Virus record (IMG/VR): IMGVR_UViG_3300047474_000053 | Location: 1 to 25,545 of that record | Strand: one strand, 5' to 3' | Length of the DNA: 25,545 nt | Origin: a virus | Part shown: in pieces, positions 5,946-13,712 of the stretch | Numbering within the stretch: the stretch's first letter is position 1 | Layout of the letters: every line of letters begins with the position of its first letter | The notes under the pieces: generated by a model | Databases searched by the model: none | What the model was told of the DNA's origin: nothing | The model's input: only the letters and a program-made list of their open reading frames with translations | Program-made: the position numbers and the translations under genes

Positions 5946-8239
5946 TAGATAACTACCAGTGTACCATTATTCGTTACTGTGCCTGTGATTGTGATTGGTC
6001 CAGCCATAACTGAACCTGTGTTAGCTGCGACTGTGTAAGTAGCTGCTTGTGTTTGGTGATGTGTAAATATTCCACCTGCTGTTGTTAATGCTATACCACC
6101 AGCATTCCAAGTAGCCATATCTGTATTGTTTAAGTCATAGTCAATACCATTAGTTAAACCATCTGTAAGTGTAAAGTCTGCATTTCCAACGATAAGTGCG
6201 TTAGCAGAACCAGAAGCTATCTGTGATGGATTAACTTTATAAACTGTGTTGTTAGTTACATCTTCTAAGATTAAGAAATCATTAGCTGTATCTACTGTAA
6301 TACTTGTACCATCAGTTAAGTTAGATGGATCTACTGTAAGGTTAACATCTCCTGATGTTGCACCACCAGCTAAACCAGAGTTGGCTGCTGTGTTTACAGC
6401 AGAAATATCTCCATCAGCTGAACCATTTACCCAGGCAGAACCATTGTATTTAAGTACTTGTCCACTGGATAGTGTGCCTATTGTTACATCATCTAGGTTT
6501 CCTAAATCTATTGCTATGTTTGCTGAACCATTAAAGGATTGACCAGCTATAGTTCTTGCAGTTTGTAGAGTTGTTGCAGTAGTAGCGTTACCAGTTAAAG
6601 CTCCTACAAATGCAGTAGAAGTAACTGATGATAAACCTGTAATTGTTGTGTCTAAGTTAACAGTGACTACACCACTGGTGCCACCACCATTTAAGTTAGT
6701 ACCTGCTGCAACTTCTGTAATATCACCTAAGCTAACTATGTCAGAGATAAGAGCTTTTTTAGTACTGTTATCTGTCACATCTTGGATAATGATAAAGTCG
6801 CTTGTTACTGCTGTAGTTGAAGATAAGTTGTTTGCATCTAAGGTTAAGTCAATAGCACCTTGTGTTCCTCCTCCAGCTAAACCAGAGTCAGAGCCTGTAA
6901 CAATAGCTGTGATGTCACCTTCTGCAATGATGTCACCGATAAGAGCTTTCTTTGTAGAGCCATCTGTTACATCTTCTATAGCTACATAATCAGCTGCTAC
7001 TGCTGTTGCTACTGTGAGTTCGCTAATATCTAAACTTAATGTGTGTGCAATACCTTCACCAGTTGTTGCACCTGTGCTATCAATACCATATCCACCAGTT
7101 ACAGTTGCTACATAGTTTCCTGTAGTATCTGTTCCTAGTGCAACGCTATTAGGTTGTATAGTTGTGGATAGACTTACATTGCCTGATCCATCAAAGCTAA
7201 CTGCTGAAGCTGCAACATCTCCTGTTAGAGAGAAATCTCTAGCTGTAGCGAGAGCTGTAGCTGTACTAGCATTACCTGTTAATGCACCCTCAACATTGAC
7301 TGTTATGGAGCTAGGTAATCCTATTGTAAATGTTTGTCCTGTTAATCCTACAGTTGCTTCATTAGCTGTACCTTGTATAGTTAATGTTTGACTATCTAAG
7401 TCAACAGCACTTGTAGTAGAACCATCTGTTATATCTAAATCTTGTGCAGTTACATTGCTATCTACATAAGCCTTAATAGACTGTTGTGTGGCAAGATGAG
7501 TAGCAGAGTCTGAAGCCATATTATCTTCATCTTTGATAGCTGTACCAGTAGCACTCGTATTAAGTACTGGACTTGTTAATGTTTTATTTGTTAAAGTTTG
7601 TGAGCCTGTAAGCGTTGCAACTGTGCTATCTATTCCAAAAGATATTTTGTTTGTACTAGCAGTTGTAGCTATACCTGTGCCACCTTCTAAATCTAATGTA
7701 TCTGTATCTAAATCTATAGCTATTGGTCCACCAGTATCTGCTGTAAGGTCTAAGTCACTTGCACCTAATTGTGTATCTACATACGCTTTGATAGATTGCT
7801 GTGTTGCTATATGTGTTGCAGAGTTAGATGACATATTGTCCTCATCTTTAACTGCATTACCTGCAACTATCTGTGTTCCAGCTTCGTTAAAGTTTGCATC
7901 TACTCTGTCGTTAATGTCCTCTATGTGTTGTTGTAAAGGAGCCATTCGTACAACAGTTCCTGATGAATGTGATAATCCTGAACTAGCTGCTGAACCTGGT
8001 AAATACCTATTTGGTACAGAGGTTGTTAATTGTTTTGTACCTGTGTTGACAGCAGTAACTAATACTACTTCTCGGTTAGTTGCACTATCAGGGTTTATAA
8101 CAATATAGAAAGGTGCAGAAAGAGTTGTAGGGTAACTATCAACTACAGCATTAACATTAAATGTTGTATCTGATGAACCCATAGTTGAAGTAAGGGTTGT
8201 TTCAAAAGCGTTAAATAGCTTTGTTTCTTGTGCTGTCAT
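5945..8239 (-). CDS. Long repetitive tail fibre protein
   Basis: A 764-aa beta-rich protein, low in Cys and Trp and rich in Thr, Ser, Ala, Gly and Asp. Residues ~1-112 form a head domain (MTAQETKLFNAFETTLTSTM to QQHIEDINDRVD) likely to join the tail. Then come internal repeats: KDEDNM..SATH.ATQQSIKAYVD at ~131-155 and ~236-260, GALTGNA.TAT..TAR twice, and DYVAIEDVTDGSTKKALIGDI with a second close copy (DFIIIQDVTDNSTKKALISDI) and a degenerate third (FLILEDVTNNTVYKV). The final ~120 residues read as a separate end domain finishing NNGTLVVI. This plan is common in trimeric side fibres of marine phages. It lies one base after the nozzle gene and is coupled to the small fibre series by TAATG. It probably forms the shaft for host attachment; partner proteins are inferred only. 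Confidence 0.85.
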   Translation of the reverse strand: MTAQETKLFNAFETTLTSTMGSSDTTFNVNAVVDSYPTTLSAPFYIVINPDSATNREVVLVTAVNTGTKQLTTSVPNRYLPGSAASSGLSHSSGTVVRMAPLQQHIEDINDRVDANFNEAGTQIVAGNAVKDEDNMSSNSATHIATQQSIKAYVDTQLGASDLDLTADTGGPIAIDLDTDTLDLEGGTGIATTASTNKISFGIDSTVATLTGSQTLTNKTLTSPVLNTSATGTAIKDEDNMASDSATHLATQQSIKAYVDSNVTAQDLDITDGSTTSAVDLDSQTLTIQGTANEATVGLTGQTFTIGLPSSITVNVEGALTGNASTATALATARDFSLTGDVAASAVSFDGSGNVSLSTTIQPNSVALGTDTTGNYVATVTGGYGIDSTGATTGEGIAHTLSLDISELTVATAVAADYVAIEDVTDGSTKKALIGDIIAEGDITAIVTGSDSGLAGGGTQGAIDLTLDANNLSSTTAVTSDFIIIQDVTDNSTKKALISDIVSLGDITEVAAGTNLNGGGTSGVVTVNLDTTITGLSSVTSTAFVGALTGNATTATTLQTARTIAGQSFNGSANIAIDLGNLDDVTIGTLSSGQVLKYNGSAWVNGSADGDISAVNTAANSGLAGGATSGDVNLTVDPSNLTDGTSITVDTANDFLILEDVTNNTVYKVNPSQIASGSANALIVGNADFTLTDGLTNGIDYDLNNTDMATWNAGGIALTTAGGIFTHHQTQAATYTVAANTGSVMAGPITITGTVTNNGTLVVI
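7457..7855 (-). repeat. Two-copy repeat inside the long fibre gene
   Basis: Two ~84-base copies, at 7772-7855 and 7457-7540, encode A-V/I-KDEDNM-(S/A)-(S/D)-SATH-(I/L)-ATQQSIKAYVD with a period of 105 residues. The copies differ mainly at synonymous positions and a few conservative residues, indicating an old duplication kept for structure, probably a repeated segment of the fibre shaft. Confidence 0.75.
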
Positions 8240-8240
8240 T

Positions 8241-10220
8241 CTATCCTAATCTCTTTACACCTAGTAATCCTATGGCTAATCCTTCACCACTAGATGAAGT
8301 TGCAATAACCTTACTACCTCTAAATCTTACTAGACAATATTGTGTTACCGACCCTCTTGGAGAAATTTCTTCAATAGGACTACTAACATTTTCTATTATA
8401 CCTCGTAATAAAGTATCTGGTCTGAATATCTCTAATTGAACATTCTGTCCTTCTTTATTTCTTAGTGCCTGATAGATTAAATCGCCTTGTCCATTGACTC
8501 TTAGTGCTTTCCTAAATGGTCTTTCTACCTGATCAGATATATTTATAGGCATATCTACAACCAAGTCATTGACCAACTGGAAACCTCTAACAGCAAACGA
8601 TAATAACTCTGGTGATTGTGATGTATCACTTGTAGTTATAGTAAGTTTTGCAGACATCCATCTACCTTGTACTAACTCTAAAACTTCTTCTTCTCCACCT
8701 GTACCAGAGGCAACAGATATTTGTGGTTCCCAAGTACTAGATGCAGAGTTGTTTATGTCATTAGGAATAGTTGTTGTTGCTAACTCTATAGTTCCTGAAC
8801 TAACACCATTTGTATTTAGCTTTGCTCCTACCCATTGTTTCTTTTCAGATGTATAGAAGTCAGCTAAAGCAGAGATGATATAACCTGTACTTACAAAAGT
8901 ATCTGTCTGTTTATACACACCAACACCACTGATAAGTATGATAAATTTACCTCCAGTTGTACCAGTCTGTGTAATACCTGTAACTTTTGCATTAGCATCA
9001 GAGCTATGTGTCACACTTAAATCTCTAGCTATACCAGCAGTAGGTAAGTAATATCTCCACAAGTTTGTTTCAGTTGCTGATTCGTGTATGCCCATATAGA
9101 CACTATCTCTAGTAACAAACATACTATGTGGACTTTGGTCAACACCATTATCCCATTCTTTTATTAACTGTCTGTTAGCTAAGACATACAAGTTATCTGC
9201 AACAGTTAATTCTGCTGTATAAAATCTACCTGTGTTAGATTGATAACCTTTTGTACCGATATAAACAATACCTTCTGTTGCTGCAAGTGAATGGATCTCT
9301 TCAAAAGGTAACTGTGTTTGTCCTTTAAGACTCCAAGTACCTCCATCAATCTTTAGAGAATAGACATTACTATCTGTGTTACCTGCAATAACTACTGCAC
9401 CTGCATCAACAACACTTGTGAATTGATGTGTTGGTTCTGTTGTAACTAAAGCATCTGTTGTTTCAAAGTCACCAGAAAAGTTAGCTGTGAATGGACTTGA
9501 TTGCCATAAAAACTCTGCTGTTGTGGACTTACCACTAACGAATAATGTACCTTTAGCAAACCAGATCCCTGTAAATGCACCAGTAAATACTGAACCTAAG
9601 TTTTCTGTAGTGAATGTTGTAGCAGATAAGTCATAAGATATAAGTTGTTTGTTTGATCCACCATCTCCTGTGACTATAAATAAATCATTACCGAATGCGA
9701 CTATACCTTGTATTGCATAGCTAACACCAGTACTTGTCATAGCAGTCCAAGTGCCACCCTCATTAATAGATTGATATATGCTTGTACCATCTGTGATATA
9801 CATATAACCATTAGTTGTTTGTGCTAAGTAGTTATTCTCTGATGATAAAGTTAAAGTCTTTTGTTCTACATCTTTCAGTAATCTAACACTGTAAGAGTTA
9901 TCTTGTTCTGCGTGAAAGACATCAATACCTTTGCTATCCCAAAATCTAGAGAAATCATTAGGTGTACCTTCTCTTCTATGTGCTTTATCTAAGCCTTCAC
10001 CACCAGTAAAGTTTGTTCTTGAATAAATCTGACCAAACTCCTGTTGGAAATCCTCTGGTGTTTCTGATGTTTGTATAGCTTGTGCCTGTAGTGGAGCAGT
10101 GTTTATGTTCATCTGCCTACCAGGACCTACAGCAAATCGTAAGAATAAATCATCTAAGTTAGCTTCAAATCCTTGTGCTTGTGGTTGTGCTGTGTTGCTA
10201 GGTGATGGTAATACTGCCAT
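8241..10220 (-). CDS. Beta-propeller-like tail nozzle protein (podovirus tail tubular B type)
   Basis: A 659-aa protein directly after the connector-like gene. The N-terminal ~110 residues contain NLDDLFLRFAVGPGRQMNIN and a conserved RTNFTGGEGLDKAHRRE...RFWDSKGIDVF stretch. Residues ~110-480 hold repeated blades with the look of YMYITDGTSIYQS, LFIVTGDGG, VVIAGNTDSNVYSL, VYIGTKG, VYMGIHE and FIILISGVGVY, each a small beta motif as in propellers. Residues ~530-659 form another domain (VNDLVVDMPINISDQVERPF ... RFRG). T7 gp12 and its relatives, which close the tail channel, are propellers with extra domains, so a nozzle/tail-tube role is my reading. Some siphovirus tail proteins also have propellers, so the assignment is not certain. 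Confidence 0.6.
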   Translation of the reverse strand: MAVLPSPSNTAQPQAQGFEANLDDLFLRFAVGPGRQMNINTAPLQAQAIQTSETPEDFQQEFGQIYSRTNFTGGEGLDKAHRREGTPNDFSRFWDSKGIDVFHAEQDNSYSVRLLKDVEQKTLTLSSENNYLAQTTNGYMYITDGTSIYQSINEGGTWTAMTSTGVSYAIQGIVAFGNDLFIVTGDGGSNKQLISYDLSATTFTTENLGSVFTGAFTGIWFAKGTLFVSGKSTTAEFLWQSSPFTANFSGDFETTDALVTTEPTHQFTSVVDAGAVVIAGNTDSNVYSLKIDGGTWSLKGQTQLPFEEIHSLAATEGIVYIGTKGYQSNTGRFYTAELTVADNLYVLANRQLIKEWDNGVDQSPHSMFVTRDSVYMGIHESATETNLWRYYLPTAGIARDLSVTHSSDANAKVTGITQTGTTGGKFIILISGVGVYKQTDTFVSTGYIISALADFYTSEKKQWVGAKLNTNGVSSGTIELATTTIPNDINNSASSTWEPQISVASGTGGEEEVLELVQGRWMSAKLTITTSDTSQSPELLSFAVRGFQLVNDLVVDMPINISDQVERPFRKALRVNGQGDLIYQALRNKEGQNVQLEIFRPDTLLRGIIENVSSPIEEISPRGSVTQYCLVRFRGSKVIATSSSGEGLAIGLLGVKRLG

Positions 10221-10226
10221 ACGAAC

Positions 10227-11126
10227 CTAGTAGTTAATGTTCATTATCGCTACTGGCTGTGCATACAGAGAGCGTAGATTACCTCTTGCTTCATCAATCA
10301 ACAATGACCTTAGTCGTAGTAATGCGTTTCTTAATCTTTCTCCTGATCCGACAGGATAGTTTTCAGCAGCTAGTTTTTCTGTAATAAATTCTTGTGTTGT
10401 TGCATCTATATCAGTTGCACCTATGATGTCAGCTACTGCTCCGACCATTACAATCTGATGATATGTCTGGTCATCTAGTAAACAGAAAGTAGCTAAGTCC
10501 ACTGTTTCATCAGTAGGTCTAACAAATCTTCTTTTAACTACAAGGTGTACTGTCTTACCTGTTGCAGTGTTATAAAACTGTACTGCTGCGTTTGTACTTG
10601 ATGGTGGGAAATCTCTTAGTAATTCTATACCTGCTGATGTGTACTGACTACCTGATGCAGACTGTACATAGGAGTTAAGAACTTCTACTGTTGATGCTGG
10701 TACTTCTGCGTATGTTGCATTAGAAGTTACATCTGCTGTCGTTACATTCCATAGCGTTGGATATAGTCTTTCTATGTTATCTGATGTTGCATCAAATACA
10801 GACTTACGAGGGAATGTTGGGTTAATAAATATATTATCTTTGTCAGCGTGTGTAGCAGCTGTTGTACCAGAGTAACCTCTTGATACTGACAACACTCTTG
10901 TTGAAGTGTTTGCACTGGTAACTAACATAAGCTCTAGTCCAACCTCTACGATTGCACCATTGCCTAAAAGGTTTTCTTCCTCTACACTAAACAATCCATC
11001 TTCATAAGAAAGTGTGTTTTGTGAGTTAGTCATAGCACCATCTAACCTAGAAAAAGCTGATAAGTCATCAGGTTTATTTAAGTAATCTCTATAAATTCTA
11101 TCTACGAGTGTGCTTACTGCTGCCAT
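10227..11126 (-). CDS. Head-tail connector or tail adaptor-like structural protein
   Basis: A 299-aa protein between the major capsid protein and the propeller protein. It starts MAAVSTLVDRIYRDYLNKPD. A small domain at ~40-100 (LFSVEEENLLGNGAIVEVG, then SRGYSGTTAATHAD) recalls the 'connector' domain that also begins the long fibre here (EVVLVTAV...). After it comes a beta region, then a mostly helical C-terminus from ~215 (LLDDQTYHQIVMVGAVADII ... LRNALLRLRSLLIDEARGN). A helical end with Arg-rich repeats suits an adaptor docking on the portal ring. GGAG lies just before the ATG, immediately downstream of a strong hairpin. Position and plan support adaptor or tail tube A; no specific family is recognised. 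Confidence 0.5.
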   Translation of the reverse strand: MAAVSTLVDRIYRDYLNKPDDLSAFSRLDGAMTNSQNTLSYEDGLFSVEEENLLGNGAIVEVGLELMLVTSANTSTRVLSVSRGYSGTTAATHADKDNIFINPTFPRKSVFDATSDNIERLYPTLWNVTTADVTSNATYAEVPASTVEVLNSYVQSASGSQYTSAGIELLRDFPPSSTNAAVQFYNTATGKTVHLVVKRRFVRPTDETVDLATFCLLDDQTYHQIVMVGAVADIIGATDIDATTQEFITEKLAAENYPVGSGERLRNALLRLRSLLIDEARGNLRSLYAQPVAIMNINY

Positions 11127-11137
11127 ATATCTCCATA

Positions 11138-11173
11138 TTACTAGAGGGAGAAGTATTTATCTCCCTCTAATAA
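11138..11173 (-). terminator. Strong hairpin downstream of the capsid gene (attenuator/processing candidate)
   Basis: A 14-bp stem with one G-T wobble and an 8-base loop. On the minus strand TTATTAGAGGGAGA pairs with TCTCCCTCTAGTAA around TAAATACT. It lies 20 bases after the capsid TAA (followed by a second TAA) and just before the GGAG of the next gene. The stem is strong and GC-rich for this genome, but no T-run follows, so a complete intrinsic terminator is unlikely. Partial termination or protection of the capsid mRNA 3' end would give extra capsid relative to tail genes, which is a common need. Confidence 0.6.
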
Positions 11174-11193
11174 ATATACTATCTATCTTTTTA

Positions 11194-12135
11194 TTAGGCT
11201 ACAGATAGGTTTGTTATCTTTGCGTGGAACTGTTCTGGACCATATTCTAATCCAATTTCTCCATACACTTGGTACTTATAAGCTGCACCAGTTTGAGCTA
11301 ATGGCTCAACAAAGAAGTGTCCTTTTCCTGGAATGTCCAAGAAAACTGGCTTCATAAACGCAAGATCAGCAATGAGAACATCATCAGCTGGTATGTGTCG
11401 TTCAAAAACGATACCTACTTGACCGAAGTCTGTTTCTATTGTTGTGATATTAACGCCACCGATATTTCTATCTCTTGGTGCTAAAGCTAAAGCACTTGAA
11501 TAGATAGAAGATAGTTTCTGCTTTTGAAAAGCATTAGCGAATATAACTGGCATCTCAAATGGAGCACCAGAGTCAGCCATTTTCTTTAAAGCTGATTCTA
11601 CTTTTGCTTGTGTCAAAGCAGCTGCACCACCAGCAACTTCGTTAGTTGTTACTGCTGCTAACATACCTCTAGTTTTTCTAGCTGTACCTATGTTGGCACC
11701 TGCGTTATAAGCTCCTTGAATAAAGGAATGCTCAATATCTCTTGCAGCTGTTTTCATAGCCATATCTAATTGGAAAGCCAATTCATCTTGAACTGGTTGA
11801 TTACCAATGATGGATTCACCTGCAAGGTTTCCAACTGCTGCTTGTTTGGTGTATGATACTTCAACACCATACTGCATTATTTGAGTAACATTGCTTACTT
11901 CGCTTCTTGTTCTACCTTTCATAGTAGGGTCAGCACCTTCAGTAGCTACATTTGCTTGTGTAGCTCCTGCGAGGTCTGTTGTCTGCCAAGTAAATTGTTT
12001 TGATGCGACTGATATACCACCAGTCATACCACCAATTGCACTCAATAATGGAGTATCTGTAGGGGAAACATTAAATAGTTCTCCTACATAGTTAGGGAGG
12101 TTAAAGGATTGTCCTTGACCTGTTATTGCACCCAT
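11194..12135 (-). CDS. Major capsid protein, SU10/DUF5309 type
   Basis: A 313-aa protein with the features I know from the SU10-like (DUF5309) branch of HK97-fold capsid proteins. It opens with FNLPNYVGELFNVSPTDTPL, followed by KQFTWQTTDL, ATQANVATEGAD and RTRSEVSNVTQIMQYGVEVS. A helix with ELAFQLDMAMKTAARDIEHS carries the usual Asp/Glu-rich spine. The C-terminal half includes NVTTI/ETDFGQVGIVFER, LIADLAFMKPVFLDIPGKGH and YQVYGEIGLEYG. It forms the icosahedral shell around the scaffold encoded just upstream. Length is normal for an unprocessed member, and I see no separate N-terminal delta domain, consistent with a separate scaffold. The start has the best ribosome-binding site in the window. 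Confidence 0.9.
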   Translation of the reverse strand: MGAITGQGQSFNLPNYVGELFNVSPTDTPLLSAIGGMTGGISVASKQFTWQTTDLAGATQANVATEGADPTMKGRTRSEVSNVTQIMQYGVEVSYTKQAAVGNLAGESIIGNQPVQDELAFQLDMAMKTAARDIEHSFIQGAYNAGANIGTARKTRGMLAAVTTNEVAGGAAALTQAKVESALKKMADSGAPFEMPVIFANAFQKQKLSSIYSSALALAPRDRNIGGVNITTIETDFGQVGIVFERHIPADDVLIADLAFMKPVFLDIPGKGHFFVEPLAQTGAAYKYQVYGEIGLEYGPEQFHAKITNLSVA

Positions 12136-12140
12136 ATGTT

Positions 12141-12146
12141 CTCCTT
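12141..12146 (-). promoter_or_regulatory. Strong Shine-Dalgarno of the capsid gene
   Basis: AAGGAG followed by AACAT places a near-consensus ribosome-binding site five bases before the capsid ATG at 12135. Unlike most genes here the capsid gene does not rely on stop/start overlap, in keeping with high expression. Confidence 0.8.
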
Positions 12147-12175
12147 TTTATTTGTTAATTAATAAAGAGTAATTT

Positions 12176-12640
12176 TTATAATTTTCTCTCCATTAAGGTT
12201 TTTAATTTTTCTGCTTTGAGAGCTGAACTTGTTTGCCAATCACCATCAGACTGTGCCTGATTTATTTGGTCATCTATGCCTACTGGTTCAACTGGTACTG
12301 ATGCTTCAATCACAGTATCTAAACTATCTTGGCTAGTTATAACTCTGGATCTTTGAGCCTCTTGTTCTGTTACTTGATCAGGACTTGCACCCCAACCATA
12401 GTTTTCAGAAGCAAACTGCTTAATAGAATCAGAATCCATTTCGCCTTTATACAAGTCTTTCAATGCTTTACCTTGTCCAGAGCTAGGATCAAAACCTGCA
12501 TCTTTAATGGCATTACCCATCTGTACAGACTTATACTCTTTCTCTACACCTTCAAGTTCTTTAATGCGTTCTCGCATTGACTTGATAGCATTGTTATCAT
12601 CTTGTGTGTTTTCCACTGTATTTTCCATATCGTTTTCCAT
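12176..12640 (-). CDS. Capsid scaffolding protein
   Basis: A 154-aa, acidic, largely helical protein directly upstream of the capsid gene, the usual place of the scaffold that guides prohead assembly and is then lost. After an Asn/Glu-rich start (MENDMENTVENTQ), residues ~18-45 form a charged helix (SMRERIKELEGVEKEYKSV). Then AGFDPSSGQGKALKDLYKGE and IKQFASENYGWG make a motif I associate with scaffolds of actinobacterial phages. The C-terminus (SSALKAEKLKTLMERKL) is a basic amphipathic helix, the typical capsid-binding element. The ATG at 12640 has GAGGAG a few bases upstream. It is the first gene after the only large non-coding gap, so it probably heads a capsid/tail transcript. Confidence 0.8.
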   Translation of the reverse strand: MENDMENTVENTQDDNNAIKSMRERIKELEGVEKEYKSVQMGNAIKDAGFDPSSGQGKALKDLYKGEMDSDSIKQFASENYGWGASPDQVTEQEAQRSRVITSQDSLDTVIEASVPVEPVGIDDQINQAQSDGDWQTSSALKAEKLKTLMERKL

Positions 12641-12884
12641 ATTCTCTCCTCTCCCAGATTTCTACTAACTACATTATCCTGGGGTAAATAATGCGATAGG
12701 CGACAAGTTATAATTAAAGTACAAATGAGAATTGTCAGCCACTTCTAGCTGTACCGATACTGGGCGATTTAAAATACACAGTTTATACGCCAGAGATAAA
12801 CTGGAGGTGCAATGTCAATTTTGTTCGCAGACTGTTGCTATGCGATACTATATATAGTACCACTATATGTGGGATATGTGTGTA
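12641..12884 (-). other. 244-base intergenic regulatory region upstream of the scaffold gene
   Basis: The longest gap in a window where genes otherwise touch, and more mixed in base use than its surroundings. No gene or tRNA is visible. It holds a perfect 14-base palindrome TACTATATATAGTA (12846-12859), an 8-bp stem CAGTTTAT...ATAAACTG with a 9-base loop (12779-12803), and a 6-bp inverted repeat CATTAT...ATAATG (12672-12693). On the minus strand a TTGACA occurs just before the 8-bp stem with no well-spaced -10. Nearer the scaffold, CTGACA is followed by AT-rich AATTATAAC, a weak promoter-like pair with spacing of 17-20 bases depending on the -10 chosen. A late promoter plus control hairpins, or a small RNA, is the likely content. 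Confidence 0.45.
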
Positions 12885-13712
12885 TTAAAGTTCAGTTAAT
12901 CCTGAAACTCTACGACCTGTTCTAGCAGCACCTGTAGTTGGTGCAAACTCTGATTCTTCTTCTGCTCTAAGTCTTTGTATTTGTTGTAATTCTTCTGGAC
13001 TTTGGAATACTGCTGCCTCTGTAAACTCTTCTAAGCCAAATTGTTCTTCGGCTTCTACACCTCGTTGTGCTTGTAAATCTTGTAATTGTGGTAACTGTGC
13101 TTCAGCAGAAGTAAAGATTTGTCTAGCTTGTGCTTGTGTTACACCAGCTCTTTGTAGTCTTTGTGCCAGATCACCTGTAATACTAAACCCTGCTCTTGCT
13201 GCTTCTCCACCAATCTGTGCAGTAGTTATTCTACCTGCAACAATTTCTTCACCTACTGTTGGGTCTAATGCACCAATAAATATAGCTTCAGGTGTTAAAT
13301 CTAAGTCAAAGTTATTTCTGTAAAAAGATTGTACTTCAGGTATGTTTTCTTGTATGCCTTGAAATGTAGCATCAATTCTTTGTGCAAATTCTCTAGCAGA
13401 TACTTCGCCTTCAATAAGACCTGTGAATCTATCTGTTAGTAAATCTACTGATGTATTTCTTGGAATACCATACTCTTGTAAAGTACCTATGTAACTTTCT
13501 TTAAGACCTGTGTATGTAACTTCATCAAACTTAACTGTTCCATCTGGTCTTTTATTACCAGGAAAAGCTATATCATAAGCATCACTTCTTCTTACTTCTG
13601 CGATAGCTACTTGTGGATCTCCTGTTCTTGCCCACTCACTAGAAAATAATGCTAGAACATCAGGTGGCATATTAGGATATAAACTCTGTGCTAGTTCTTC
13701 ATATGTTGCCAT
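12885..13712 (-). CDS. Virion protein of the putative ejection module, unknown function
   Basis: A 275-aa, mostly helical protein whose ATG overlaps the stop of the 918-aa gene (TAATG). The N-terminal part has a small helical domain (LYPNMPPDVLALFSSEWART) then RRSDAYDIAFPGNKRPDG and an EYGIPRN turn. The middle is helical (VSAREFAQRIDATFQGIQEN). The C-terminus reads EFTEAAVFQSPEELQQIQRL, then EEESEFAPTTGAARTGRR. The R-S-D-x-Y-x-x-x-FPG and alanine/arginine-rich C-terminal patterns recall, from memory, proteins of actinobacterial phages that sit in the same position. It has no membrane segment and no known enzymatic motif. It is the last gene of the run that starts with the 1544-aa protein, so a structural role in the internal core or tail is likely. 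Confidence 0.6.
   Translation of the reverse strand: MATYEELAQSLYPNMPPDVLALFSSEWARTGDPQVAIAEVRRSDAYDIAFPGNKRPDGTVKFDEVTYTGLKESYIGTLQEYGIPRNTSVDLLTDRFTGLIEGEVSAREFAQRIDATFQGIQENIPEVQSFYRNNFDLDLTPEAIFIGALDPTVGEEIVAGRITTAQIGGEAARAGFSITGDLAQRLQRAGVTQAQARQIFTSAEAQLPQLQDLQAQRGVEAEEQFGLEEFTEAAVFQSPEELQQIQRLRAEEESEFAPTTGAARTGRRVSGLTEL

Noticed and set aside
7533-8108. 191-codon open frame on the plus strand opposite the long fibre
   Set aside because: It arises from the Thr/Ser/Ala-rich codons of the fibre gene; no recognisable domain, and all other genes run the other way.
12641-12884. tRNA gene in the large gap
   Set aside because: I found no acceptor stem paired with a TTCGA-type T-loop; the inverted repeats do not form a cloverleaf.
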